In this document: in pieces, positions 46,447 to 54,825 of the stretch | Layout: the number at the start of each line of letters is the position of its first letter | Numbering within the stretch: position 1 is the stretch's first letter | NCBI GenBank assembly: GCA_025800365.1 | Contig: JAOXRT010000080.1 | Span: forward strand, 62,001 to 126,000 | Direction of reading: 5' to 3' | Length of the DNA stretch: 64,000 nt | Origin: Cellvibrionaceae bacterium | Lineage (GTDB): Bacteria > Pseudomonadota > Gammaproteobacteria > Pseudomonadales > Cellvibrionaceae | Notes under the pieces: generated by a model | Told to the model about the DNA's origin: nothing | Databases searched by the model: none | Seen by the model: only the letters and a program-made list of their open reading frames with translations | Position numbers and translations under genes: made by a program

Positions 46447-48291
46447 TTATGGGGTATACCAAACTGGTGAACTGTAAGCTCGCTCTTGAATACTCACTTT
46501 TGCCGCATCTATTTCTTCACCCAAGGCGACTTTATCAAAGGTAGTATGGCGCGGGGTCGCTATCTCTAACACCCGTACGTAATACACGGCACGTTGTTTG
46601 GGATTGAAATCAGGGTCTTTCCAATAAACTGCAAATTCTTTTTCGCCAACTGTGTTACGGTAACTAGCGTTTTCGGCATCCACCGTGCTAGCCAATGCTT
46701 TGGGGTCTTTTAGATTGCGGCCATCAGAGACGGCTATGTTGTAAATGTCTTCCTGACTATTACCCTCTGCGTCTAAATATGACTTCACCATTTGTACTCG
46801 ATCTAAATTGGCGCTTTTAGGATCTTTTACGGCGCGAACAATAAAGCTTGGCGCTTTGCGTTTAGGTGCTGCACTTAAATCACCACCCATTGGCACCCCT
46901 TTGCGCTGACCGATCTTGGCAAAGGTTTTACTCTCGGCATCACGTTTTTTAAAATTCCAACCGGCAAATAGCTGCAGCTTTATTCTCGGCCCGGTGGTGG
47001 CATAAACCTCACGGCGCTGGAATGCGGCCATAATTGACTCGCGAGTGTTTTCTGGAGCCCACACGGCGGCCAATCCTTGTGCGGCCATATCCCAACCACT
47101 GGCGCCTTTTTTACCCACCCGCATAGCATTCTTGCCATTCGGTGTACCATCTAAGGCCATCTTGCCATGAAAATTATTCTCTTCGGCCGAGGCCAAACCA
47201 GTGTGCGCATCGGTGGAGCCAATAAGGCCAAACTTATAGGGGTTAACTCCGATCTCACTCTCTATCTTTAAACCGCGCTGCAGGGCTGAACGCATATAGG
47301 AGCCAGCATTTACTGGCGCTGTTTTATCTACATCAGGGCGGGTATCAATGAGGAAGCGATAGGTTTCAAAGTCAGCAAACTCATCATTGGGTGATAACAG
47401 CGGATGGGTTTCCGAGTCACCTTTAATCTGGGTCATTTCAATGACAGGCTCGAAGCGCATTCTTGTACGAGCATATTCAGCTGTAAGCGGACGACCATCA
47501 GAATCGACATTATTAAACATCTCACCCTTTGAGATATTTGGATTATGGGGAATAGAAATCATGTCGATGGATAGATCTTTTGAAGTATCGGCCATCCACT
47601 GCCAAAGATCTTCAGCTTTCCAACTATCAATCGAGCTATAGGGCAAAAACTGCTTGGCCTTATCAGCACCCGCAGAGGTTAATACGATGCGGTGCAAGTT
47701 GGCGCCTTTATTCATCGCCGACCACTCCCAGCCCACTAGCGTGGTGAACTTTCCAGGCTCATTATGACGCTCTGTCGCATCAACGATTTCACCCCACATG
47801 GTTTTGCGAACCTTATCTGCGCTCAGTGCAGTTATGCCCGCTGGGCGCTCACCGCTGTTGGCACCAGCAACCAGCTCAGAAAATACATCGCGGGCTCGCC
47901 CTTCTTTCATCCAGCCCATGTATTTTTGTGCAATAGGGATATCGGCAAGTACCTTTTCGCCACGACCAAGGCCACGCACTACGCCCATCATTTCGGCATG
48001 ATCGGAGACCACTAAGAAGTCTAGGGGTGTTTCGATTTGTACTCGGCCACGATGGAAAGGGTGTACCACGGGATAGCCTTTGGCATAGCGATAGGCTGTA
48101 TCAGGATCGGCGGTATGATTGCGGAACAAGTAAGCGTCGAAGGAATAGCTGCTGTGTAGGTGGGTATCTCCCCAATAAACCTGCTTTTCTTCTGCCACGG
48201 CCAGTTGGCTATTACCAAGTGCGATAGCTAAACTCATTGCGCTGAAGAGGCCGCTGAGCGCTTTGCTTGTTTTACGGTGCTTTTTAATCAT
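46447..48291 (-). CDS. DUF3604 protein, copy 1 of a tandem pair
   Basis: 614 residues, alike along its full length to the downstream copy. Signal peptide (LSLAIALGNSQLAVAEE region), VYWGDTHLHSSYSFDAYLF with the metal-binding H-x-H, FLVVSDHAEMMGVVRGLG, ISIPHNPNISKGEMF and GSTDAHTGLASAEENNF. It ends QERAYSSPVWYTP, the same as its neighbour. A recent tandem duplication with both copies kept intact suggests two related substrates or a paired complex. It heads the run DUF3604, DUF3604, PpiC, HupE. Confidence 0.88.
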   Translation of the reverse strand: MIKKHRKTSKALSGLFSAMSLAIALGNSQLAVAEEKQVYWGDTHLHSSYSFDAYLFRNHTADPDTAYRYAKGYPVVHPFHRGRVQIETPLDFLVVSDHAEMMGVVRGLGRGEKVLADIPIAQKYMGWMKEGRARDVFSELVAGANSGERPAGITALSADKVRKTMWGEIVDATERHNEPGKFTTLVGWEWSAMNKGANLHRIVLTSAGADKAKQFLPYSSIDSWKAEDLWQWMADTSKDLSIDMISIPHNPNISKGEMFNNVDSDGRPLTAEYARTRMRFEPVIEMTQIKGDSETHPLLSPNDEFADFETYRFLIDTRPDVDKTAPVNAGSYMRSALQRGLKIESEIGVNPYKFGLIGSTDAHTGLASAEENNFHGKMALDGTPNGKNAMRVGKKGASGWDMAAQGLAAVWAPENTRESIMAAFQRREVYATTGPRIKLQLFAGWNFKKRDAESKTFAKIGQRKGVPMGGDLSAAPKRKAPSFIVRAVKDPKSANLDRVQMVKSYLDAEGNSQEDIYNIAVSDGRNLKDPKALASTVDAENASYRNTVGEKEFAVYWKDPDFNPKQRAVYYVRVLEIATPRHTTFDKVALGEEIDAAKVSIQERAYSSPVWYTP

Positions 48292-48542
48292 TGTCTTCGC
48301 CTATTATTTTTCTGCTTTTCCCTTCACGAACAAGAGCTTACCCTTAAGTCACCCTTTACACCTGTCACATATGTTGCACCTAGCCGACTAGTTTCCTATT
48401 ACTCCACAGCTACATTGCCATAATTGGCCATTTTTCATCGCAAACCGCCCTTTTCTCGCCCGCTACTGGCCAGATTAGTTCGTTTTAATACTCAACAAGC
48501 GAAACAGATAGCCACCCAGACAGGATCGGTTAAGGAGACAAG

Positions 48543-49238
48543 ATGAATACTTCAAACCCTATTAAGAAAATCACCACTATTGTTGCCATTAGCGGCGCCT
48601 TGGCCAGTCCACTGACTCAGGCTGAGGTGAGTACTGAGGCCAAGCAAGGCATGAGTTTTGTTGGCGCCACGATTGCTGGAGCCGTCGCTGGCGGTCCGGT
48701 TGGCATGATGATTGGCGCTATTAGCGGCGCTTTCATTGGTGAAACCATAGAGAAAGCAGACACTGCACAGGAGACGGCCATGTCACTCAGTCAAGCGCAA
48801 GCCGAGCTTTATGATTTACGCCAACAGTTAGCTAGCAGCCAGTTACAGATGGAGCAACTTGAGCAGCTGGCTTGGCATAATCTTGAGTTCCAACTGCTGT
48901 TTCACACCGGTTCCGATGAGTTAAGTGATAACGGGCATCGTCGTTTGGCAAGGTTGGCGGAGTTTTTACAGATTAATCCGCAGTTGAAGGTGCGCTTAGA
49001 TGGTTATGCCGATCCTCGTGGTACTGATGAATACAATAATGTTCTTTCAATGTATAGGGCGAAGAATGTGCGTCTGACTCTGGAGAAGATGGGCGTTGAA
49101 GCCTCCCGCATTGAGGAGTTTAGTCACGGCTCTAAATATGCTCAGGGGCAGGACCCTAAGCAGTATGCACAAGATCGCCGGGTAAGTATTGAGTTGTTTA
49201 AGTCTGATGATAAGGCCGAGATGACCGCTAGCCGTTAA
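48543..49238 (+). CDS. pdsO: Sortase-system OmpA-like protein PdsO
   Basis: 231 residues. Signal peptide to about residue 26, then a glycine-zipper segment (GATIAGAVAGGPVGMMIGAI to GAFIGETIE), a short coiled coil (LSQAQAELYDLRQQLASSQL) and an OmpA peptidoglycan-binding domain with LLFHTGSDELSDNGHRRLARL, RLDGYADPRGTDEYNNVLS and DRRVSIELF. This is the architecture of PdsO, the OmpA-family member of the proteobacterial dedicated sortase system. The remaining members stand at 51753-57638. In other genomes pdsO is adjacent to them; here 2.5 kb separates them. Confidence 0.88.
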   Translation: MNTSNPIKKITTIVAISGALASPLTQAEVSTEAKQGMSFVGATIAGAVAGGPVGMMIGAISGAFIGETIEKADTAQETAMSLSQAQAELYDLRQQLASSQLQMEQLEQLAWHNLEFQLLFHTGSDELSDNGHRRLARLAEFLQINPQLKVRLDGYADPRGTDEYNNVLSMYRAKNVRLTLEKMGVEASRIEEFSHGSKYAQGQDPKQYAQDRRVSIELFKSDDKAEMTASR

Positions 49239-49337
49239 GTTTTGATTTGCTCCATGGGGTTTGAGGCGCTGTTTTGGTTTTAAGCTGATACCCCTTCCTT
49301 TCTTTAGTTTTTTCCTTTGTACTCGCTGTACGCTTTT

Positions 49338-49365
49338 GCCGCGACTTAAAATCGCGGCATTTTTT
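49338..49365 (+). terminator. Terminator of pdsO
   Basis: GCCGCGA-N7-TCGCGGC forms a perfect 7-bp stem, followed by ATTTTTTG. It lies 100 bases after the pdsO stop. Confidence 0.85.
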
Positions 49366-49413
49366 GTTGTTCTCGTTTGTTGATTGCCTGAAATAGAAGT
49401 AACCCCGCTGTAG

Positions 49414-49528
49414 TTCGCAGGTATCGGGGCTGCCTGTCAGGAACCGTGGAGCAGCATGGACGCTGCGAAGTCGAGCGCCCGCGGACGGTTTAAGCGCGTT
49501 CCAGGCAGGCAGCCTCGATGCCTGTGAA
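49414..49528 (+). repeat. Structured repeat element, copy A
   Basis: 115 bases. The outer arms (49414-49436 and 49506-49528) pair over 23 bases: 20 Watson-Crick and three G-T, all of which become G-U only if the plus strand is the RNA. Inside lie GGAAC (49440-49444) with GTTCC (49498-49502) and a hairpin GCAGC-ATGGAC-GCTGC (49451-49466). Copy B is the same fold with changed paired bases. Confidence 0.85.
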
Positions 49529-49634
49529 CGGCCCGAGCCACCTTATCAAAACCACTAAACATTACTTCCTCGTTATATTTCTCCCATTTGCGGTTTTTCT
49601 ATAGCCTTATTAAGTAACGCGATTTGAGCTGGCC

Positions 49635-49811
49635 GCGTCTATGCATAAGCACTCCTCGCCCGGAACACGCTTAAACGTGGATTCGCACCATCCAGGTGCT
49701 CAGCCTTCGGCCAAGCCCAAAATCCCTCCAAGGGATTTGGTCAAGGGCGCTCGGGTCGTGACGTCCATGTCACTCTACGGTTCCTGGCAAGGAGTGCTTA
49801 TGCATAGACGC
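49635..49811 (-). repeat. Structured repeat element, copy C (opposite strand, with an insert)
   Basis: 177 bases, oriented opposite to copies A and B. Perfect 22-base inverted ends (49635-49656 and 49790-49811) run into GGAAC/GTTCC. Its hairpin on the plus strand is GTGAC-GTCCAT-GTCAC (49758-49773), which is the same ATGGAC hexaloop on the minus strand with new stem bases. The sense strand also keeps GAGCGCCCTTG and TTTAAGCGTGTTCC as in copy B. Between them is an extra segment of about 60 bases with its own small hairpins (for example GCACC-TGGAT-GGTGC). The outer ends differ in sequence from A and B. Confidence 0.85.
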
Positions 49812-49949
49812 TACTTTGGTGGGTTTATTGGCTCTACTAAAGCCCCTTAAATCTCGATTAAAAATTAAATAATCTTGGAGCCGTCGAGCTTTCACCAGAT
49901 AGATATTTAGGGAAACTCTAGGTCAGAAGTATAGATAGCCCCACTGTAG

Positions 49950-50064
49950 TTCGCAGGTATAGGGATTGTCTGTCAGGAACCGTGGAGCGCCATGGACGGC
50001 GCGAAGTCGAGCGCCCTTGGATGGTTTAAGCGTGTTCCAGACAGGCAATCCCTATACCTGTGAA
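49950..50064 (+). repeat. Structured repeat element, copy B
   Basis: 115 bases. The arms 49950-49972 and 50042-50064 pair with 21 Watson-Crick and two G-T positions. Compared with copy A, three outer pairs changed on both sides (C-G to A-T, G-C to A-T, C-G to T-A). The hairpin is GCGCC-ATGGAC-GGCGC (49987-50002). It ends about 110 bases before the DsbA-like gene at 50178. Confidence 0.85.
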
Positions 50065-50177
50065 CGGCCCGAACTCCTAATTTAAAAAACATTGAATACA
50101 ACCTCCTTGCAATATCCCAATTGCTCATATAGCGTTAAGTCAGTAGTACTATAAAAAACAATAAACAGGGACTGCTT

Positions 50178-50822
50178 ATGAGCGTTGTTATTGATTTATT
50201 CTTTTCGTTTAGAAGCCCGTACTCCTATCTAAGCACTCCAGGCGCGCTAAAAATTAAAGAACAGTATTTCGCTGAGATACAACTGCGCCCTGTATTGCCC
50301 CTTGCGGTTCGGCAACCTGATTTTTTTAGCCCCGAAAACTTAAAACGTGGTGCCTATATATTGAGAGACTGGCCCCGCCGCGCCGAGATGATGGGCATGC
50401 CACATGCTTGGCCTAGGCCAGACCCGATTGTTACTGACATGGAAACCTTTCAGGCCACCGAAGAACAACCTTATATCTATCGACTAACTCACCTGGGTAT
50501 TGAAGCAAACCGTCAGGGACGTGGTATCGAATATGCGGCTGAAGTTTCTCGCCTTATTTTTGGTGGCACAGAAGATTGGGATCAAGGGGATCATCTAGCC
50601 CGAGCAGCCGAGCGCGCAGGCTTAGATCTGGCAGCTATGGACAGCGCAATCTCAGCAAACCCCAAAAGCTATGCCAATGAAGTAGAAATGAATCAAACCA
50701 ACTTAGAGATCTGTGGTCACTGGGGAGTGCCAACCTTCGGCTTGAATGGCGAGCCGTATTTCGGCCATGACAGGGTAGATTCTGTTTGCTTTGAACTGGA
50801 TAAACTAGGGCTGCGTCGCTAA
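50178..50822 (+). CDS. DsbA-family protein, 2-hydroxychromene-2-carboxylate isomerase type
   Basis: 214 residues. The start VIDLFFSFRSPYSYLSTPGAL carries the S-P-Y active-site motif of HCCA isomerases and kappa GSTs instead of CxxC. The end, GHWGVPTFGLNGEPYFGHDRVD, gives the cis-Pro and substrate-side strands. A third DsbA-like member in this window, more normal than the pair at 22763 and 23447. It sits between pdsO and the sortase without an obvious link to either. Confidence 0.85.
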   Translation: MSVVIDLFFSFRSPYSYLSTPGALKIKEQYFAEIQLRPVLPLAVRQPDFFSPENLKRGAYILRDWPRRAEMMGMPHAWPRPDPIVTDMETFQATEEQPYIYRLTHLGIEANRQGRGIEYAAEVSRLIFGGTEDWDQGDHLARAAERAGLDLAAMDSAISANPKSYANEVEMNQTNLEICGHWGVPTFGLNGEPYFGHDRVDSVCFELDKLGLRR

Positions 50823-50928
50823 TAGAGTATTTATATTTGGCTGTTATAGTTTTGTGAGGCTTCTTGCCCGGCTAAGAGTAACAATCTTAAGCATTCGCTA
50901 TCACCGTGTTTTACTCGAGAACGCCATT

Positions 50929-51696
50929 ATGAATATAGCCTCCACATACCCTTTTGCTCGTAAACTACTCTTCGCTTTTACACTAGCTTCCGTATTCGCG
51001 GCAAGTGCTAACGCCGAGGCGTCGACAAAAACTCTGCAATCTCAAGCTCAGCCTCCTATGTTATTAGAGCTCTACACCTCACAGGGTTGCAGTAGCTGCC
51101 CACCGGCTGAACGATGGTTTACTTCGCTAAAGGAATCACCTGATCTTTGGACAAAATTAATTCCAATTAACTTTCATGTGGACTATTGGGATTACTTAGG
51201 CTGGAAAGATCCATTTGCACAATCACAATTTAGTCAGCGTCAACGTCTTTATAAAAAACTGGGTCATAGTCGCAATGTTGCCACACCTGGTTTTATGACA
51301 AATGGAGAGCAGTGGAATGGTTGGTTTTATCGTCGTTCGATTCCAAAGAGCGAGCTCACTTCACCTGGCACTCTGTCTGCGGATATTAACGGAGACGAAA
51401 TTAGCGTGAATTTTCAAGCTACAACAGGAAGCGAGTTAAGACCTTACACTGTTAATGTGGCTATTTTGGGCTTTGATCTAAAACATAAAATCAAAGCTGG
51501 TGAAAACCGCCGTAAAACCTTGCAGCATGACTTTGTTGTTTTAGGCTATAAAAAAACACGCTTAACGTCCGACGGAACAGCTGATCTGGATCTGCCGGAT
51601 ACCAACAAATTTAACTCTAACAAGCAAGCGATAGTGTTGTGGTTAAGTGAAGGAAGAGACCCCAGTCCGATTTTAGCGATGGGAGATTGGTTGTAG
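50929..51696 (+). CDS. DUF1223 secreted thioredoxin-fold protein
   Basis: 255 residues from the ATG at 50929, which starts a clean signal peptide (LLFAFTLASVFAASANAEA). PMLLELYTSQGCSSCPPAERWF holds the DUF1223 CSSC motif, then VDYWDYLGWKDPFAQSQFSQRQ. This is a thioredoxin-like fold exported to the periplasm; the two cysteines should allow a disulfide role. It converges with the sortase gene. Confidence 0.88.
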   Translation: MNIASTYPFARKLLFAFTLASVFAASANAEASTKTLQSQAQPPMLLELYTSQGCSSCPPAERWFTSLKESPDLWTKLIPINFHVDYWDYLGWKDPFAQSQFSQRQRLYKKLGHSRNVATPGFMTNGEQWNGWFYRRSIPKSELTSPGTLSADINGDEISVNFQATTGSELRPYTVNVAILGFDLKHKIKAGENRRKTLQHDFVVLGYKKTRLTSDGTADLDLPDTNKFNSNKQAIVLWLSEGRDPSPILAMGDWL

Positions 51697-51732
51697 ACTG
51701 TGTTTGAGCTGCGAGCCATCTAGATAAACAAC

Positions 51733-51776
51733 TTGCGGCAGAGGGAATGAATTTAGGATACCTTCCTCAGCCGCAA
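51733..51776. terminator. Hairpin between convergent DUF1223 and sortase genes
   Basis: TTGCGGC-a-GAGG with CCTC-a-GCCGCAA forms an 11-bp stem with one mismatch and a loop of about 20 bases that includes the sortase stop. There is no T tract, so it may instead be rho-linked or an mRNA-end structure. Confidence 0.35.
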
Positions 51777-52361
51777 TACATACCTTAAAGGCCCACCCGC
51801 TTTGATTTGATCGAAGGGATAGCAGCTAATAAGCACCAATTCGTCCTCTGCGACCCAGAGCTGATGTTCATTGATATTGTGAATTTCTACAACTTCCGCT
51901 TGCCAACTTTGCCATTGCCCCTTGTTGTTTTGTATTTGAATCTGATCACCGATTGTTAAATCTTTTAGAAATTGAAAATGGGTATCTCGGTGTGCGGATA
52001 TTAGGCGACCGCCATTCGCAGCTACTGTCATCCCTGGTGCGAAAGCTAGGCTAGCACCGTGGGCACCATGCAATACCAGTAAATCCTGATCGCCGGCCTG
52101 CCATCGTAATCTCGCCACTGGCCAATGATCAGCCCAGGGCCAAGGGCGTACTTTTTTGTTTTCTGCACCAGTATTTACCAAAGTTTTTTGCCAGGCGTTT
52201 TGTAACAGCTGTTGGGCAAGCTGCGCTTTACCATACATCCATAAACCATCGACAGCGGGAAGCAAGGCAAAAATAAGGGCCAAGATAAAAGTAATCTTGG
52301 CGCCTTTGTTGATGAGATTTTTTAGCACTGGGCGGCTCACACTACCTACTGCAACTGTCAT
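51753..52361 (-). CDS. Class GN (marine proteobacterial) sortase
   Basis: 202 residues from the ATG at 52361, two bases after the substrate gene's stop; the frame continues upstream to 52484 inside that gene but this start has the normal length. One N-terminal anchor (ITFILALIFALLPAVDGLWMY). Catalytic residues: H124 in LISAHRDTHF, C180 in LVLISCYPFD and R193 in PLRYVLR. It cuts a C-terminal sorting signal and links the protein to a wall or surface acceptor. Its only obvious substrate is the adjacent VIT/vWA protein. Confidence 0.92.
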   Translation of the reverse strand: MTVAVGSVSRPVLKNLINKGAKITFILALIFALLPAVDGLWMYGKAQLAQQLLQNAWQKTLVNTGAENKKVRPWPWADHWPVARLRWQAGDQDLLVLHGAHGASLAFAPGMTVAANGGRLISAHRDTHFQFLKDLTIGDQIQIQNNKGQWQSWQAEVVEIHNINEHQLWVAEDELVLISCYPFDQIKAGGPLRYVLRLRKVS

Positions 52362-52363
52362 TT

Positions 52364-54637
52364 TTAAGCCGCCACATTCGCGTGATCTGGGCGAGTAGCA
52401 CTTCCTAGTGCTACTCGATAGAGACAGAAGGCAACTAACAACATCAATAGCATCGATATACTTTGAGAAAGTTTGGCCTGCCAACCCGAGGCCGTCTTTG
52501 GGTAGGCCATGGCAAGCTGTTGTTTTACAGCGGCAGCAGGCTTAGCACTACCTTTTGGCATTTGATTGGGCACTGCAACGCTATCTGAGACGGCATTGAC
52601 CGGGCGCGATATTTTTTCTTCTACAGCAATAAAGCTGGTATAGGGTGATAACAATTGCTCGGCTAGTGCTATTTTAAGGACTTCTGCTCTAACTAGCTTG
52701 GGATCACGCCCTAAGGTCTTTTCGTCTTCCAAGGCGGCAATTTTTTTACGCCCCCACAGATTCGATAAACCGCTATGTTCTTTATCCGCCAAGGCGGCTA
52801 ATGGGATACTCTGCTGCCAAGGTCCTGTGGCTAACTGGCCTTTAATTACCACATTGCCATCCATGACTGCTGATGCATTCATTTCAGTTAGCTTGGCATG
52901 TAACTGTAGCGCTTCCCCCATGTAGAGATCAGCAATTCGCTCTGGCAATGCGCTCACTGTTAAATGCTCCGGCCATTGCACTTCGATATCACGTAGTACT
53001 GGCGCGGACAACTGTTTAAACAGTAATTCCATCTCTTCTTCTACTTGATTTAAGCGAGAAATATATCGATAGCTGCCGCGACCAAACTCAGCCACTTTGC
53101 GCATGAAAAAGCCATTGGGAGCTGAGCCTATTCCTACCGTAAACAAGCGGCTATCGCCCAATAGCTTGTGAATTTCTCGAAACAACTCTGTTTCATTACC
53201 AACACTACCATCGGTGATAAAGACAACTTGTTTTAAAAAGCCTTCTTGGGCCTCAGTTTGTAAGGCTTCTCTAAGCGCCGGCAACATCTGCGTGCCACCA
53301 CCTGAGTGCAGGCCTGCTACAAAATCTAAGGCTTGCATTCTATTGTGCATATTCATTTGCAAGGGCTGACTGGCAAACAAGCTGTAATTTGAGTTGAATT
53401 CAATAATGTTAAATCGCTCACCATCATTCATTTGCTGTATCGCTGTTTTTAAGGCGGCCTTTGCCTGAATGATAGATTCACCGTCCATAGAGCCTGAGGT
53501 ATCAATGATGTAAATTACCTCTCTTGGCAGCGCGGCGCTTAATGTCTGTGGCGGCAGTAGCATTAGCATGGCAAAATCGCTTTGCTCTTTGCTTTGACGA
53601 AACAAGGCTGCACGAGGCTGTACGGAAGGAATAGGTGACCACTCTAAAATAAAATCACGATTCATTGCCGCTACACCATTGGCCAGAGTAATGTGATGCT
53701 GCTCCGCTGATTTGTTTAGCGATAGACGATGACTAGGGCTGCTCACACTGGCCAATGGTAAACCAGCATCCAGGGTTAGCTCTAAACTCATCGGATTAAC
53801 AATATCATTGTCGCCAACTTGCGTTAGCATCGGTGGAGTAATTTCATCAGCATCAGCAACCTGATCCGTTGCTTGTGCCCAGCCATGACTATCCAGTTTA
53901 ACTTGCTGTTCTTGAGGATGCGCTTTCACTTGTGCACCAGGAATAAAGCGCGGTGTTAAAGTAGTAGGAATACGCAAGCTAAATTGCATTCCTCCAAGTT
54001 CAGCTTTATCCCTTAGACTAACGGCCTGAACAACTTTGAGTTCAACCTCAATTGTCTCACCCGGCGCAATATTAGCGACACGCTGAGTAAATAGATTGGC
54101 ACGCTGCTGTTCACTTAGGGCCGCTTTTTTACCTTGCTTTTTGGCAAGCTGATATTGTTTTCTGGCGGCCTGCTTCTCAGCGATTTTGCCCTTGATAAGA
54201 CGCTCGCCAATTCGCATTTGCATGGCACTTATCGCAGCCTGCTCATCTAAAGGAAAAACATAAACAGCTTCTAGCCATTCATTACCCTGGTTTTTGAAAC
54301 GCTGCTGCAAGGTAATTTCGGCAACCATGCCATTTACCTGCACATTAAAATCGCTGCCTAAATGCAAAGCAGCGGCTTTACGACCCGCTGCATCTTTGAA
54401 AAATAACTCGCCGCCAAGTTCATTAAAGTCATTTTGCCAGCGATAATCTTCGTCTGCGCTGGCCAGATCAGCCAGGGCGAATAAGAGCAACAGCAATGGC
54501 AAACTTAGCAGCAGCATTACATACTTCGGCCAGCTGCGTTTTTTGGCCTCACTCTCTAGCAATAAGTGCTTTGGAATTTTGCGTCGACTGCGCTGACGGC
54601 ACATAGCCGGCATTGGCAAAGGTGTGGTTAGTTTCAT
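52364..54637 (-). CDS. Marine proteobacterial sortase target protein (VIT and von Willebrand A domains)
   Basis: 757 residues. A long basic start and a membrane segment (YVMLLLSLPLLLLLFALADLASA) serve as signal. The VIT domain spans about 75-205 (MVAEITLQQRFKNQGNEWLEAVYVFPL). A vWA domain at about 372-545 has the metal-site motif VIYIIDTSGSMDG and later VVFITDGSVGNE. The C-terminus has the sorting signal P713-K-T-A-S-G718, then a hydrophobic helix (about 728-741) and a basic end: a variant of LPxTG. It is translationally next to its dedicated sortase, so it is probably the surface protein it anchors. Confidence 0.92.
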   Translation of the reverse strand: MKLTTPLPMPAMCRQRSRRKIPKHLLLESEAKKRSWPKYVMLLLSLPLLLLLFALADLASADEDYRWQNDFNELGGELFFKDAAGRKAAALHLGSDFNVQVNGMVAEITLQQRFKNQGNEWLEAVYVFPLDEQAAISAMQMRIGERLIKGKIAEKQAARKQYQLAKKQGKKAALSEQQRANLFTQRVANIAPGETIEVELKVVQAVSLRDKAELGGMQFSLRIPTTLTPRFIPGAQVKAHPQEQQVKLDSHGWAQATDQVADADEITPPMLTQVGDNDIVNPMSLELTLDAGLPLASVSSPSHRLSLNKSAEQHHITLANGVAAMNRDFILEWSPIPSVQPRAALFRQSKEQSDFAMLMLLPPQTLSAALPREVIYIIDTSGSMDGESIIQAKAALKTAIQQMNDGERFNIIEFNSNYSLFASQPLQMNMHNRMQALDFVAGLHSGGGTQMLPALREALQTEAQEGFLKQVVFITDGSVGNETELFREIHKLLGDSRLFTVGIGSAPNGFFMRKVAEFGRGSYRYISRLNQVEEEMELLFKQLSAPVLRDIEVQWPEHLTVSALPERIADLYMGEALQLHAKLTEMNASAVMDGNVVIKGQLATGPWQQSIPLAALADKEHSGLSNLWGRKKIAALEDEKTLGRDPKLVRAEVLKIALAEQLLSPYTSFIAVEEKISRPVNAVSDSVAVPNQMPKGSAKPAAAVKQQLAMAYPKTASGWQAKLSQSISMLLMLLVAFCLYRVALGSATRPDHANVAA

Positions 54638-54722
54638 GCGGCATACCCTGTTTAATCCGTTTGAGGGTATTTAAACAGGGCTCTATGGCAGGCCGGTGCC
54701 CAAATGGTGGCAAGCTGAGGCT

Positions 54723-54738
54723 CAATTATGATCAATTG
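54723..54738. promoter_or_regulatory. Inverted repeat CAATT-ATGATC-AATTG between sortase-target and pdsR genes
   Basis: Five-base arms 11 bases apart in the middle of the divergent control region. It could be the PdsR box that controls both directions. The arms are short and AT-rich, so chance is possible. Confidence 0.35.
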
Positions 54739-54825
54739 TGGCAGGGATTTATTTTCTGCACTTTGGCGATAAACTATAGCCCAACATAACAGGTCATAAT
54801 GCTAAGGCCAGTACAAGGATTTAAT

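Larger units (their letters stand above)
49239..50177. other. 939-bp non-coding region with three structured repeat elements
   Basis: After the pdsO terminator no plausible gene is seen until 50178. The space is occupied by three related self-complementary elements at 49414-49528, 49635-49811 and 49950-50064, separated by about 110-140 bases. A frame at 49641-49850 lies wholly in the middle element and is not a gene. Confidence 0.8.

Noticed and set aside
49641-49850. Reading frame of 69 codons on the plus strand
   Set aside because: It lies inside structured element C; both ends of the frame are the inverted arms, so the open frame is a by-product of the repeat.
49414-50064. Integron attC recombination sites
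   Set aside because: The elements are hairpins of suitable size but lack the RYYYAAC/GTTRRRY end boxes, and no integrase or cassette array is present.
51753-52484. Long form of the sortase starting at 52484
   Set aside because: The extra 41 residues would overlap the target gene by 120 bases and are not sortase-like; the ATG at 52361 gives a normal anchor and length.
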